This document shows positions 21,524 through 29,478 of a DNA stretch of 64,000 bases, piece after piece. The notes beneath the pieces are model-generated. The model had not been told where the DNA came from. It made no database searches and saw only the letters and a program-made list of their open reading frames with translations. The stretch is from positions 226,777 through 290,776 of the forward strand of contig JABLUY010000014.1 in assembly GCA_013306675.1 (NCBI GenBank). Reading direction: 5' to 3'. The stretch is from Thraustochytrium sp. TN22 (taxonomy: Eukaryota > Sar > Bigyra > Thraustochytrida > Thraustochytriidae). Numbering within the stretch: position 1 is the stretch's first letter; each line of letters starts with the position of its first letter. A program made the position numbers and the translations under genes.

Positions 21524-22987
21524 ATGCTCGCGGCGGCGGCGCGGCGCGGCGCGCGCGCGGCGGCGCCGGCGCTGCGGCGCGGGCTGGCGCAGGGCGCGAG
21601 CGCCAGTGGCCGCGCGGCGGCGGGCGCCACGGGCTCGACGGCCACGACGACGGCAACGGCGACGGCGACGGCGACGGCGAGCGCGGCGAGGGCGACGACG
21701 AACGGGGCGGCGGGCGGCGCGACCGGCGCGACCGGCGCGCGGCGCGGCGGCATGAACTGGGGCGCGCTGGCGGCGTGCGCCGGCGTGTGGGGCGTGGGCG
21801 GCGCGCTGGCGTACGGCGTGGTGTGGCTGGAGACGAAGCCGGCCGCGCAGGCGCAAGGCGAGGCCGAGGAGACGAAGCTGACGTCCAAGTTCACGTACTA
21901 CAGCGGCCAGAAGCTGTCAGACACGGAAAAGGTGATGCTGTTCAGCGGGAGCGGGTCGCAGGCGCTGGCGGCCGACATGGCCAAGTACATGGGCATCGAG
22001 CTGGGCTCCATGAACGTGTCGCGGTTCGCGGACGGCGAGTGCTCCATCAAGGTGAACGAGAACATTCGCGGTAAGCACGTCATCATCGTGCAGTCGACGT
22101 GCCCGCCGTCCGTGAACGACTCGCTCATGGAGCTGCTGCTCATCATCGCCACGATGCGGCGGTCCTCGGCCAAGACCATCACGGTGGTGATGCCGTACTG
22201 CGCCTACGCGCGCAGCGACGCCAAGTCGGGTCACCGGCGCCAGCCCATTGCGGCCCGCGACACCATGACCATGCTGGAGACCATGGGCATGGACCGCCTC
22301 GTCTGCGTCGACATGCACAGCGGCCAGATGCAGGGCTTCCTCTCGCCGAACGTGCCCAGCGACAACATCACGGCCATCAAGGTGGGCGGCATCTTCTACG
22401 CGGAGAGGCTCACCGAGGCGCCCGACCGCAAGGTCGTGGTCGTGGCACCCGACGAGAAGGCCGTGGGCCGCGCCAAGGAGTTCTGGAACGTGCTGCTGGA
22501 GCGCGGCCTGCCCGAGGCGCGCTTCGCCATGGTGTTGCCCAAGCCGAGCATTCAGGAGCGCGAGCGCAAGCAGCAGCTGCGTGCGGGCGACGAGCCCGCG
22601 CCCGAGCCCGCCGCGCCCGAGCGCGAGATCGTCGGCGACGCGGCCTCCATCGAGGGCTGCGACGCCATCATCGTGCAGGACATCATCGACTCCGGCCAGT
22701 CCATGAGCGACGCCGCTAGCGCGCTCAAGGCCGGCGGCGCGCGCGCCGTCTATGGCTTTGCCACGCACGGCCTCTTCTCCTCTGACGCTCTCGACCGCCT
22801 GGAGCGCGCGCCGCTTGACCGCGTCGTTGTCTGCAACACCGCCTCTGACGCCGCCACGCCTGGCATGGACAAGAAGCCCCACGATAAGATCACCTGGATC
22901 TCTATCGCCCCTCTCCTCGCCGAGACCCTGCGCTGCATCTGCGAGAAGGAGTCTCTCAGCCCTCTGTACTCCCTCCCTCCCAAGTGA
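21524..22987 (+). CDS. Ribose-phosphate pyrophosphokinase-like protein with presequence and membrane anchor
   Basis: PRPP synthetase transfers pyrophosphate from ATP to ribose 5-phosphate for nucleotide, His and Trp synthesis. The 487-residue product starts with an Ala/Arg-rich, acid-free stretch typical of a mitochondrial presequence (about 1-40). A hydrophobic segment follows at about 77-98 (GALAACAGVWGVGGALAYG), then the catalytic fold: MPYCAYARSDAKSGHRR, DMHSGQMQGF, VVVAPDEKAVGRAKEF and the PRPP-loop region VQDIIDSGQSM. The usual PRPP loop is DDMxDTxGT, so this copy departs at several positions. A Pro/Glu-rich insertion precedes it. The ATG at 21524 is chosen because upstream sequence encodes only repeats. 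It could be a true organellar PRPP synthetase or a regulatory, catalytically altered paralogue (PRPSAP-like). Confidence 0.85.
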   Translation: MLAAAARRGARAAAPALRRGLAQGASASGRAAAGATGSTATTTATATATATASAARATTNGAAGGATGATGARRGGMNWGALAACAGVWGVGGALAYGVVWLETKPAAQAQGEAEETKLTSKFTYYSGQKLSDTEKVMLFSGSGSQALAADMAKYMGIELGSMNVSRFADGECSIKVNENIRGKHVIIVQSTCPPSVNDSLMELLLIIATMRRSSAKTITVVMPYCAYARSDAKSGHRRQPIAARDTMTMLETMGMDRLVCVDMHSGQMQGFLSPNVPSDNITAIKVGGIFYAERLTEAPDRKVVVVAPDEKAVGRAKEFWNVLLERGLPEARFAMVLPKPSIQERERKQQLRAGDEPAPEPAAPEREIVGDAASIEGCDAIIVQDIIDSGQSMSDAASALKAGGARAVYGFATHGLFSSDALDRLERAPLDRVVVCNTASDAATPGMDKKPHDKITWISIAPLLAETLRCICEKESLSPLYSLPPK

Positions 22988-24025
22988 AGTGCGAGTCAGC
23001 ATGCATCAAGACAAAGGGCCAACTTAGCTAAATCTTGGGCAAGGTCACCATGCGCCGAGGGATGTAGGAGGGACCCTGTATGCCGCCCGGCGCGCGCTTT
23101 GTCAGCGCCGCAACCGCGTCCGCAGCTGTCCCCCCTTCTGCGCCAGCTCATTTGACCTTTTTTTTCATCTCTGCTATCATCTTCTCCGGGAAACTGCCAT
23201 CCGCCTGCTCGCTGGCTAGAGCGAGCTAGCTCTAGAGAGCGTAGCGAGCTCGCTTTGGCCTTTCGAGCCCGCTTCTACGAAGTCTCTTCGTGCCCCACTG
23301 CGCAAGTCTTCGTCGCCACCATCACCGCCGCGTTCGTCGCCTTCTTCCAATGCACCACCTCTAACATCCCCATATCCATCATCTTCAAGTCTTTTCACGC
23401 GGCCACGTCCGGGTCTTCCCCTGGCAAGGCATGCATCTCCTCCCGGGCCCTCACCTCGCTCTTCTCCCCGCTCCCTGCGCTCCTCCGGCTCCCTAACCGT
23501 AGAGCCATCCCCGCTTCCCGCGCACCCCACGCACACCCCCGGCACACACCTTCTTCCCCGCGTGCCCTCTTTCCACTAGGACCACTCCTACGCGCCAGCT
23601 ACCGAAAACGGACGGCCACGAACCCTAGCGCCCGCCGGGTCCGGTGCGGGCGCGTGAATGCTGGTACCCCTGCGCGGCCGCACCGGACCCGGCCGGCGCT
23701 GGCGGCCAAGCAAAGGCGGGGAACGCGGGGAGGCGGCGTTGTGCGGCGGCGGCGCCGCAAACCACGCCTCCGCCGCCCTCTTTCGCCTCCGCCGGTACGT
23801 GCGCGCGCTGGCGGCGGGCGGGCGCGCGCGGCGCCGCGGCGCCGCCGCCGCCGCTCCGCCGCCGCCGCTCTTGCTGGGCTGCGCCGCGCCGCCCGGGCGC
23901 GGCGGCCCCGGGTGGAATGGGCTGGGGATGGGCGCCCCGCCCTGGACGAGGAGAGGGAGCTTGAGGAGAGGGAGCAGGACAACTGACGGAGGAGGACGCT
24001 ACGATACGATGCGCAGACTAGCAAG
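22988..24025. other. Intergenic region upstream of RPS29
   Basis: About 1 kb with a T-rich stretch near 23158, a CTAG-rich palindromic patch at about 23216-23250, and a perfect 16-bp inverted repeat (23634-23693). Long frames here start at non-ATG codons and are Arg/Pro/Ala rich without a domain. Confidence 0.55.
23634..23693. repeat. Perfect 16-bp inverted repeat with 28-base loop
   Basis: The left arm at 23634-23649 (core GGGTCCGGTGCGG) is exactly complementary to the right arm at 23678-23693. The hairpin would be very stable because of its GC content. It lies about 330 bp upstream of the RPS29 start. It could be a structured leader, a small-element relic or chance in GC-rich DNA. Confidence 0.7.
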
Positions 24026-24190
24026 ATGACGGACCTGCAGAACACCCACCCGCGCAAGTACGGCAAGGGCTCGCGCCAGTGCCGCTGCTGCGCGTCGCGC
24101 ACCGGCCTCATCCGCAAGTACCACCTCAACATGTGCCGCCAGTGCTTCCGCGAGCGCGCCACCGATATTGGCTTCAAGAAGTACAGGTAA
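24026..24190 (+). CDS. RPS29: 40S ribosomal protein S29 (uS14 family)
   Basis: A 54-residue zinc-binding protein of the small ribosomal subunit head. The sequence carries the family core [15 protein letters not shown], then [17 protein letters not shown] and the C-terminal DIGFKKYR. The two CxxC pairs expected to bind zinc are present. Human S29 is 56 residues, so this is full length and intronless; the stop TAA is at 24188-24190. A six-codon upstream ORF starts at 24009 and its TGA overlaps the S29 ATG as ATGA, which could couple termination to reinitiation if it is in the transcript. Confidence 0.97.
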   Translation: MTDLQNTHPRKYGKGSRQCRCCASRTGLIRKYHLNMCRQCFRERATDIGFKKYR

Positions 24191-24500
24191 ATCGCCTTTC
24201 CTGTAACTCGTGAGGATTCATTCATCGCCACCCCCCCAAAAAATGCTGCTGCTGAAGCGGATGCTGATGCTGATGCTGTTGTGAGAAAGAAAGTGGAGGA
24301 GAAAAGGCAAGGGCGAGCTGCACGAGCACGGGTTGAGCGCAGGCATCTCGGGGCTCAGCTTCGCTTTGGCCTGCTTCCTGCACGCCTCTTGCCTGCCTTT
24401 CTTTTCCTGCCTTTCTTTTCCTGCCTTTCTTTTCTTTTGGCATACGTCCAACGGCAGCCCAACAACATCATTGCAAAATCGTTCTTGCTTGCCTCGCGTG
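24191..24500. other. Convergent 3' region between RPS29 and IGPS-PRAI
   Basis: About 310 bp with pyrimidine-rich repeats of the type CCTTTCTTTT (about 24396-24440) and a C7-A6 junction near 24232. Presumably two 3' UTRs. No gene was recognised. Confidence 0.6.
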
Positions 24501-26243
24501 TTACGCTGCAGAAGGCCGCGCCTTGGCGTTGGTAATAAACGCGCGGATCTTGTCGTGGTCCTTGACTCCGGCGCTAGCCTCGACACCCGAGGCCACGTCC
24601 ACGCACCAGGGGCGCGCCTTGGCGACGGCCTCCGCGACGTTGTCCGGGTCGAGGCCGCCGGCCATGACGAGCGGGAGACTATCGCGCTCGGCGAGGTCGC
24701 GGGCAATCTGCCAGTCAAAGGTCTTGCCCGTGCCGCCCGAGGGGCCGCCCTTGATGCTGGTGTCGAGAAGGAGCGCGCAGGCAGGCCCGCGCAGGAGCGC
24801 CTCGGCACCCACGGGGACGCCGTCCTTTTCGGCGCTGGCCTCAGCGTCCACGTGCACAACACGAATGACGGGCAGCGCGCACTGCGCCTCGTAGCCGGGT
24901 TCCTCGGTGCTGTGCAACTGGATGAGGTCGACGCCCGCCTCTAGCGCGAGCTTGTTGACCTCGTCGACCGGCTGGTTCATAAAGACGCCAACCAGGAGCG
25001 GGCGGCCCTGGCCGCGGCACGCACGGCTGATGACGTCGCCCCAAACCTGGAACCACGACTGCTCCACGCGCGCACGCTTGCCCGGCGGCGCGTCCGCGAG
25101 CGGCGCCCCATCGTCGTCATCATCATCGTCGGGGTTGACGGCCGTTGCGTTCGAGGCCCCGCCCACCTTGGCAAAGGCCTCCATCAGGTCAACGCGGCCG
25201 TCGCGCTCGCGGAATTCGCGGATCACGCGCACGATCTCCTTGGCGGTGTCCATGTCGACGTAGCGCGAGGACTTGCGCACAAAAATAAGCCCGATCAGAT
25301 CGGCGCCGGCCTTGGCGGCGGTGAGCGCGGCAGCAGGGTCATTCATACCGCAGATTTTGACGAGCGGCGCCGCGTCCTGCGAGGCCGAGCCGTCGCGCAC
25401 CAGGTTGCCGATCATGGCCGCTGGGTCCGGCGCACGCATGAGCGTCTCGCCCACGAGCAGCCCAGCGATGCCGCCATGCTCCTCATATCTGCGCACGTCC
25501 TCGCGATCCTTGATGCCACTGAGCGCCAGCACAACCACCTTGCTTGGCATGCCCTGCTCGCGCACCATGCGCGCGATACGCGGCGTGGTCTCCATGTCCA
25601 CCTTGAAGGTGTGGAGATTGCGATTATTGACGCCCAGCACCTTGGCGCCGGCACGGAGCGCGGTGGCCGTCTCCTCCTCGTTCACCACCTCCACGAGCGG
25701 CTCCATGCCCAGCTCGCGCGAGCGCGCCACGAGCCGCGTCACCTCGTCCTCCGTCAGGACGCTCAGCATCAGCAGCACCGTGTCGGCACCATACGCGCGC
25801 GCTTCCAGCAGCTGGTACTCGTCCACCACAAAGTCCTTGCGCAGAACCAGCGTGCGCATGCCGCCTGGCTGCTGCACCTCTGCCGTAGCGCGCCGCGCCG
25901 CCAGCATGTCCTCCAGGGACCCCTTGAACCACTTGGGCTCCGTCAGCACCGACACCAGGCCTGCGCCGGCGCGCGCGTACTTGGCCGCTTGCTCTGCCGC
26001 GTCCAAGTCCGTCGCAATATCGCCCTTGCTCGGCGAAGCGCGCTTGAACTCGGCCGCCACGAAGAGCTCCGACACGCGCTCCCCGTGCTGCTTCACCGCC
26101 TCGTAAAGGTCCAGCGGCGCGCCCAGCTCCGTCTCGCGCATCTTCGCCAGCGTCTCCAGCTGCTCCTCCGACACCTCCTTCTTGGCTGCCGCCACGTCCT
26201 CGCGCCGCTGCGCCACGATCTTGTCCAGCTTTGACTCGCCCAT
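24501..26243 (-). CDS. trpCF: Bifunctional indole-3-glycerol-phosphate synthase / phosphoribosylanthranilate isomerase
   Basis: The protein catalyses two successive steps of tryptophan synthesis with two TIM barrels. In the 580-residue product the IGPS half (about 1-285) shows FKRASPSKGDI, LVLRKDF, GVNNRNLHTFKVD and a SGIK-type phosphate site. The PRAI half (about 295-580) shows VKICGM with the catalytic cysteine, LLDTS with the catalytic aspartate, GGTGKTFDW and VMAGGLDPDNV. Within PRAI there is an insertion of about 55 residues with seven consecutive Asp and a basic GKRARVE. The order IGPS-PRAI matches the enterobacterial TrpC fusion and the middle and end of fungal TRPC, but no glutaminase domain is present. 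The start MGESKLDK at 26243 is the first sensible ATG; the frame extends 13 codons further from a non-ATG. Confidence 0.95.
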   Translation of the reverse strand: MGESKLDKIVAQRREDVAAAKKEVSEEQLETLAKMRETELGAPLDLYEAVKQHGERVSELFVAAEFKRASPSKGDIATDLDAAEQAAKYARAGAGLVSVLTEPKWFKGSLEDMLAARRATAEVQQPGGMRTLVLRKDFVVDEYQLLEARAYGADTVLLMLSVLTEDEVTRLVARSRELGMEPLVEVVNEEETATALRAGAKVLGVNNRNLHTFKVDMETTPRIARMVREQGMPSKVVVLALSGIKDREDVRRYEEHGGIAGLLVGETLMRAPDPAAMIGNLVRDGSASQDAAPLVKICGMNDPAAALTAAKAGADLIGLIFVRKSSRYVDMDTAKEIVRVIREFRERDGRVDLMEAFAKVGGASNATAVNPDDDDDDDGAPLADAPPGKRARVEQSWFQVWGDVISRACRGQGRPLLVGVFMNQPVDEVNKLALEAGVDLIQLHSTEEPGYEAQCALPVIRVVHVDAEASAEKDGVPVGAEALLRGPACALLLDTSIKGGPSGGTGKTFDWQIARDLAERDSLPLVMAGGLDPDNVAEAVAKARPWCVDVASGVEASAGVKDHDKIRAFITNAKARPSAA

Positions 26244-26527
26244 GGTGCCGACCTGCGCGAGCGCCACGCCCGCACGGCGCACGCGTCACGAGAGGCACAC
26301 AGAAGAAGGCAGAGAGCGACGAGAGCGCGCGCACGTCAGCGCCGCCGCGCCGGCCTAATCCGCTTCTCAGCCCGCGCCCCAGCCCGCAGGAGGCTTGCGT
26401 TGGTCCGAGGTTTGCTTCGGGCTCGGAGCTCTGCACTGCTAGTGCATGCAGGCAGTGGAGGCAGCCTGCCTGTCAGAGCTCCAGCAAGGCAGGGCACGCG
26501 ACGAGGCGAGCCAGGTCAGGGCCTTGA

Positions 26528-26722
26528 ACGTCTCGTGTGCTCTTCGTGTGCTCGTGAAGGTCTCGTGTGCTCTTCGTGTGCTCGTGAAGGTCTCGTGTGC
26601 TCTTCGTGTGCTCGTGAAGGTCTCGTGTGCTCTTCGTGTGCTTGTGAACGTCCCGGGTGCTCTTCGTGTGCTCGTGAACGTCTCGTGTGCTCTTGAATGT
26701 CTCGTGAACGTCTCGTGTGCTC
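26528..26722. repeat. 30-bp tandem minisatellite
   Basis: Five consecutive 30-bp units (26528-26677), core TCTCGTGTGCTCTTCGTGTG, differing at one to four bases, followed by shortened, degenerate units to about 26722. Each unit itself holds two related halves (GTGCTCTTC and GTGCTCGTG). No spacers separate the units, so it is not a CRISPR array. Confidence 0.9.
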
Positions 26723-27005
26723 TTTCCACAGGGCGTGCTCTTGCGTTGCCAGTCAGCTTTCGACGAGAGACTTGAGGCCCACCGCTTCTTGGCTCTCTCC
26801 CTCTCGCCAGGCCTGGTGGTAGGGGGTACCAGCGGCCTGGCTAGGTTCCTCCGAGCGGCGCCCTTCTCCTCGATAGCCTCGTGACAGGCACCGCTCATCT
26901 CACCTGCAAGGACATACCTCGTTGGAATCAAGTTGTTCGTGTGTGTTTTGTCATGCTACGTTTTGCCGTTGTCGACAAGGCCAGCCAGATGCAGTGCTGT
27001 CTCCG

Positions 27006-27059
27006 TTTCACTGCGTTTGGAGAGTCAAGCCGTTTCACTGCGTTTGGAGAGTCAAGCCG
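27006..27059. repeat. 27-bp tandem duplication
   Basis: Two identical 27-bp units (27006-27032, 27033-27059), each ending in GTCAAGCCG, the same end as the adjacent NASP-derived repeat. The two families therefore appear to share a boundary sequence. Confidence 0.85.
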
Positions 27060-27187
27060 TCTTGACGCGCTTCGTGGCGGCCTCGTCAAGCCGTCTTGAT
27101 GCGCATCGTGGCGGCCTCGTCAAGCCGTCTTGATGCGCTTCGTGGCGACCTCATCTTGATGCTCGTCGTGGCGGCCTCGTCAAGCCG
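27060..27187 (-). repeat. Tandem copies of the NASP C-terminal coding sequence and stop
   Basis: Units of 34 bp (27060-27093, 27094-27127, a shortened one 27128-27153, and 27154-27187) each reproduce, on the minus strand, the last eleven codons of NASP: Glu-Ala-Ala-Thr-Lys/Met-Arg-Val/Ile-Lys-Thr-Ala and TGA. The last unit overlaps the true NASP stop (27180-27182), so the array is the gene's 3' end repeated into its downstream flank. Confidence 0.85.
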
Positions 27188-29090
27188 TCTTGACGCGCTT
27201 CGTGGCAGCCTCGACGGGTTCCGCGTCGGCCTTGCGCTTGGCCGGTTCCTCCTCCTTGGTGCTGGTCTCCTCCTCGCCGAGGCTAGGGTTCTCGGCCGCG
27301 GCGGTAGTCTCGGTGGTCGGGGCAGCAGCCTTCTTGCGAACCTGGAGCAGGTTCGTGGGACCGGAGGACGTCTCTGAGGTGGCGGCTGCCGCGGCGGCCG
27401 AGGGTTTGTCAAAGGACGAGGAGGACCCGTCGGCAGCGTTGGCGGCGGACTCCATGGCGCTTTCGACGGCGTCGCCAGCGCCGCCGCTGACGGCACGCGT
27501 GGCCTCCGGGTTCTCGAGCACGATGAAGATGTCGTCAACCTTCATCTTGAGGTCCTCGATCATGCCGAGGAACTCGCGCGTGGCCTCCTCCTCCGTCTCG
27601 GCCTCTTCCTTGGCCCGGAGCGCGTCCATGAGCGCCTTGAGCTGATCCGCGGCAGACTTGAGCGCGGCCTTCTCGGGCGCGCTCAGCGGCGGGTCCTCGC
27701 CCTCGGCGTTGGCCGCCGCGTCGCTCGCTGCTGTCTTGGCCTTGGGCTGCTTACCCGAGCTAGCCTTGGCGTCCCCCGCCTCTTCGTCATTCATGTCCGC
27801 GTCGGCACCCGCGTCCGCGTCCGCGTCCGCATCCTCGTCGGCCGACGCGGACGCGTCAACGCGGACGACATCGAGGCCGGCGACGAGGGCCTCCAGAGAC
27901 GCGGTGTCCCGCGCAAGCAGAGTCTGGCGGTGCAGGGCCACGTGCACCATGCTGGACAAGTAGTGGCGCAACGCGTGGATTTGCTGCTCGCGCATGGCGT
28001 TGATGGTGTCGACGCTCGAGGAGCAGAACACGTGCGCCGTGGCCAGGTGCGTATGAATATCGGCCAGGTCAAGGTGCGGCGCCTTGGTGGCGCCCGGCTT
28101 GCGAGCGTGCGCCTTGGCCAGGCTCTTGGTGTAGTCCTCAACAGACGCCTCGAAGAGCCCACGCTCCATGCTCAGGTCGCCCAGCCGCAGGTAAACGTTG
28201 ACGAGCAGGGCGTCCACGCTCGCGGCCACCTCTGCGCCGTGGTCGGCGGCCTCCAGCTTGGTCAGGATGACGCGCGCAGCCTCGAGTGTCTCCCACGCGA
28301 TGCTCATGAGCTCCTCGATGTCCTCACCGGACATGGCGTTGTCCGCCTGGTTGCCCTCCTGCTCCTGCTCCTCCTGTTCCTCCTGTTCCCCCTGCTCCTC
28401 TTGCTCCTCGCCTTGAGCATCTTCGTCCTCCTTCTCGTCGGTGGCTTCGTCCTTCTTGTCGCTGGCCTCATCTCCGCCCTGTGCGAGAGCGCCGAGGTCG
28501 AGGCCAACGAGCGACTGCTGCCACTGCTTCAGCACCTCCTCCGTGGGCTCCTCATTGTGCTTCTTCTTGTACTCGTTCATGAGCTCCTGCAGGATGGCGT
28601 CCACGTCCATGCCCGGCGCGGCGCCGGCATCATCCTCGGCACCGGCATCGGCCTTGGCGCCGGACTCATCCTCGGCGCCAGCCCCGGCGCCAGCCTCGGT
28701 GCCAGCGGCAGCGTCGACACCACTCCCCGTGGCATCCTCGGCCGGCGCCGGCGCCGCCGAGGACGACGAGGACGACGACGAGCTCGCGGCCGCGGCAGGC
28801 TCCTCGACAGGCGCAGCGTCGCCCTCGTCCTTCTTCTCGCGCTTGACGGACTCGCCGAAGACGTTCGACGAACTCTCCACCTGCAGGAGGCACGCGTTGC
28901 CGTACTCGAAGTAGGCCGGCGCCGTGGCAACGCCCAGGTCGCCGTGCTCCTCCACGAGCTCGCCCAGGACCTCTCCGAGAGCCTCCACGGCCTCCGCGTA
29001 CTTCTTCTCCTTCAGCAGCCGTCTGCCCTGCGCGAACTTCTCCACCTTGTCCACGGCCTGCAGCTGCTGCAGGACCTCCTCGCCGCCCAT
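27180..29090 (-). CDS. NASP: NASP/Sim3/Hif1-type histone chaperone (SHNi-TPR)
   Basis: NASP proteins bind free histone H3 or H3-H4 through TPR repeats and maintain the soluble histone pool in the nucleus. The 636-residue product has a first TPR-like segment (about 15-80, KKYAEAVEALGEVLGELVEEHGDLG, then AYFEYGNACLL), a long Ala/Glu/Asp-rich acidic insertion (about 90-260) interrupting the TPR array as in NASP, then TPR helices (SIAWETLEAARVILTKLE, VNVYLRLGDLSMERGLFEAS, DIHTHLATAHVFCSSS), a second acidic part, a coiled segment, and a basic NLS-like tail (PAKRKADAEP, ATKRVKTA). ATG at 29090. The 3' end is repeated downstream. It shares a 388-bp divergent promoter with the HAD phosphatase gene. 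Confidence 0.88.
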   Translation of the reverse strand: MGGEEVLQQLQAVDKVEKFAQGRRLLKEKKYAEAVEALGEVLGELVEEHGDLGVATAPAYFEYGNACLLQVESSSNVFGESVKREKKDEGDAAPVEEPAAAASSSSSSSSSAAPAPAEDATGSGVDAAAGTEAGAGAGAEDESGAKADAGAEDDAGAAPGMDVDAILQELMNEYKKKHNEEPTEEVLKQWQQSLVGLDLGALAQGGDEASDKKDEATDEKEDEDAQGEEQEEQGEQEEQEEQEQEGNQADNAMSGEDIEELMSIAWETLEAARVILTKLEAADHGAEVAASVDALLVNVYLRLGDLSMERGLFEASVEDYTKSLAKAHARKPGATKAPHLDLADIHTHLATAHVFCSSSVDTINAMREQQIHALRHYLSSMVHVALHRQTLLARDTASLEALVAGLDVVRVDASASADEDADADADAGADADMNDEEAGDAKASSGKQPKAKTAASDAAANAEGEDPPLSAPEKAALKSAADQLKALMDALRAKEEAETEEEATREFLGMIEDLKMKVDDIFIVLENPEATRAVSGGAGDAVESAMESAANAADGSSSSFDKPSAAAAAATSETSSGPTNLLQVRKKAAAPTTETTAAAENPSLGEEETSTKEEEPAKRKADAEPVEAATKRVKTA

Positions 29091-29478
29091 GGTTGCCGCG
29101 CCGAAGCGCCTGACTGCGCCGCCGAACCGTAGCGCCGGGCGCTCGTTCGCCGCGCGCTCTCGCCGCTGCTGCCGCCGCTCAGCGCCCCGTCCGTCGCCGC
29201 CGCGCGCGCGAGCAGGCGAGCGACCGAGGGCCGTGGTTGGAGTTCAAGTTCTGCCAGTGCTGCGCCGGCCCGGGTGCCTAACGACCATCGGGCCATGCCA
29301 GGCTGAGCCATCTTCCGCGCCAGGAACGGAGGGTGCCTCCGGCACGCAGAGCCATCTCGCGGAGCCGAAGAGGTCGCCCGCCAGGCTGCCAGGCAGCGCA
29401 CCCGCCTGCCCGCCTGCTCGCGAGCGCAGCCCCGAAGCTCGCCGCGCTCCCCGGACAGTCTCGCTGGCGACGGCGACC
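29091..29478. other. Divergent promoter region, NASP and HAD phosphatase
   Basis: A 388-bp spacer between two divergent start codons, GC-rich, without a clear TATA box. It presumably holds both promoters and leaders. Confidence 0.5.

Larger units (their letters stand above)
26244..27179. other. Repeat-bearing intergenic region between trpCF and NASP
   Basis: About 0.9 kb holding a 30-bp minisatellite (26528-26722) and two adjoining repeat families next to the NASP stop (27006-27187). The rest shows no gene. Open frames across the minisatellite result from its unit length being a multiple of three. Confidence 0.7.

Noticed and set aside
26528-26722. Possible CRISPR array
   Set aside because: Units are directly abutting with no unique spacers, and the context is eukaryotic.
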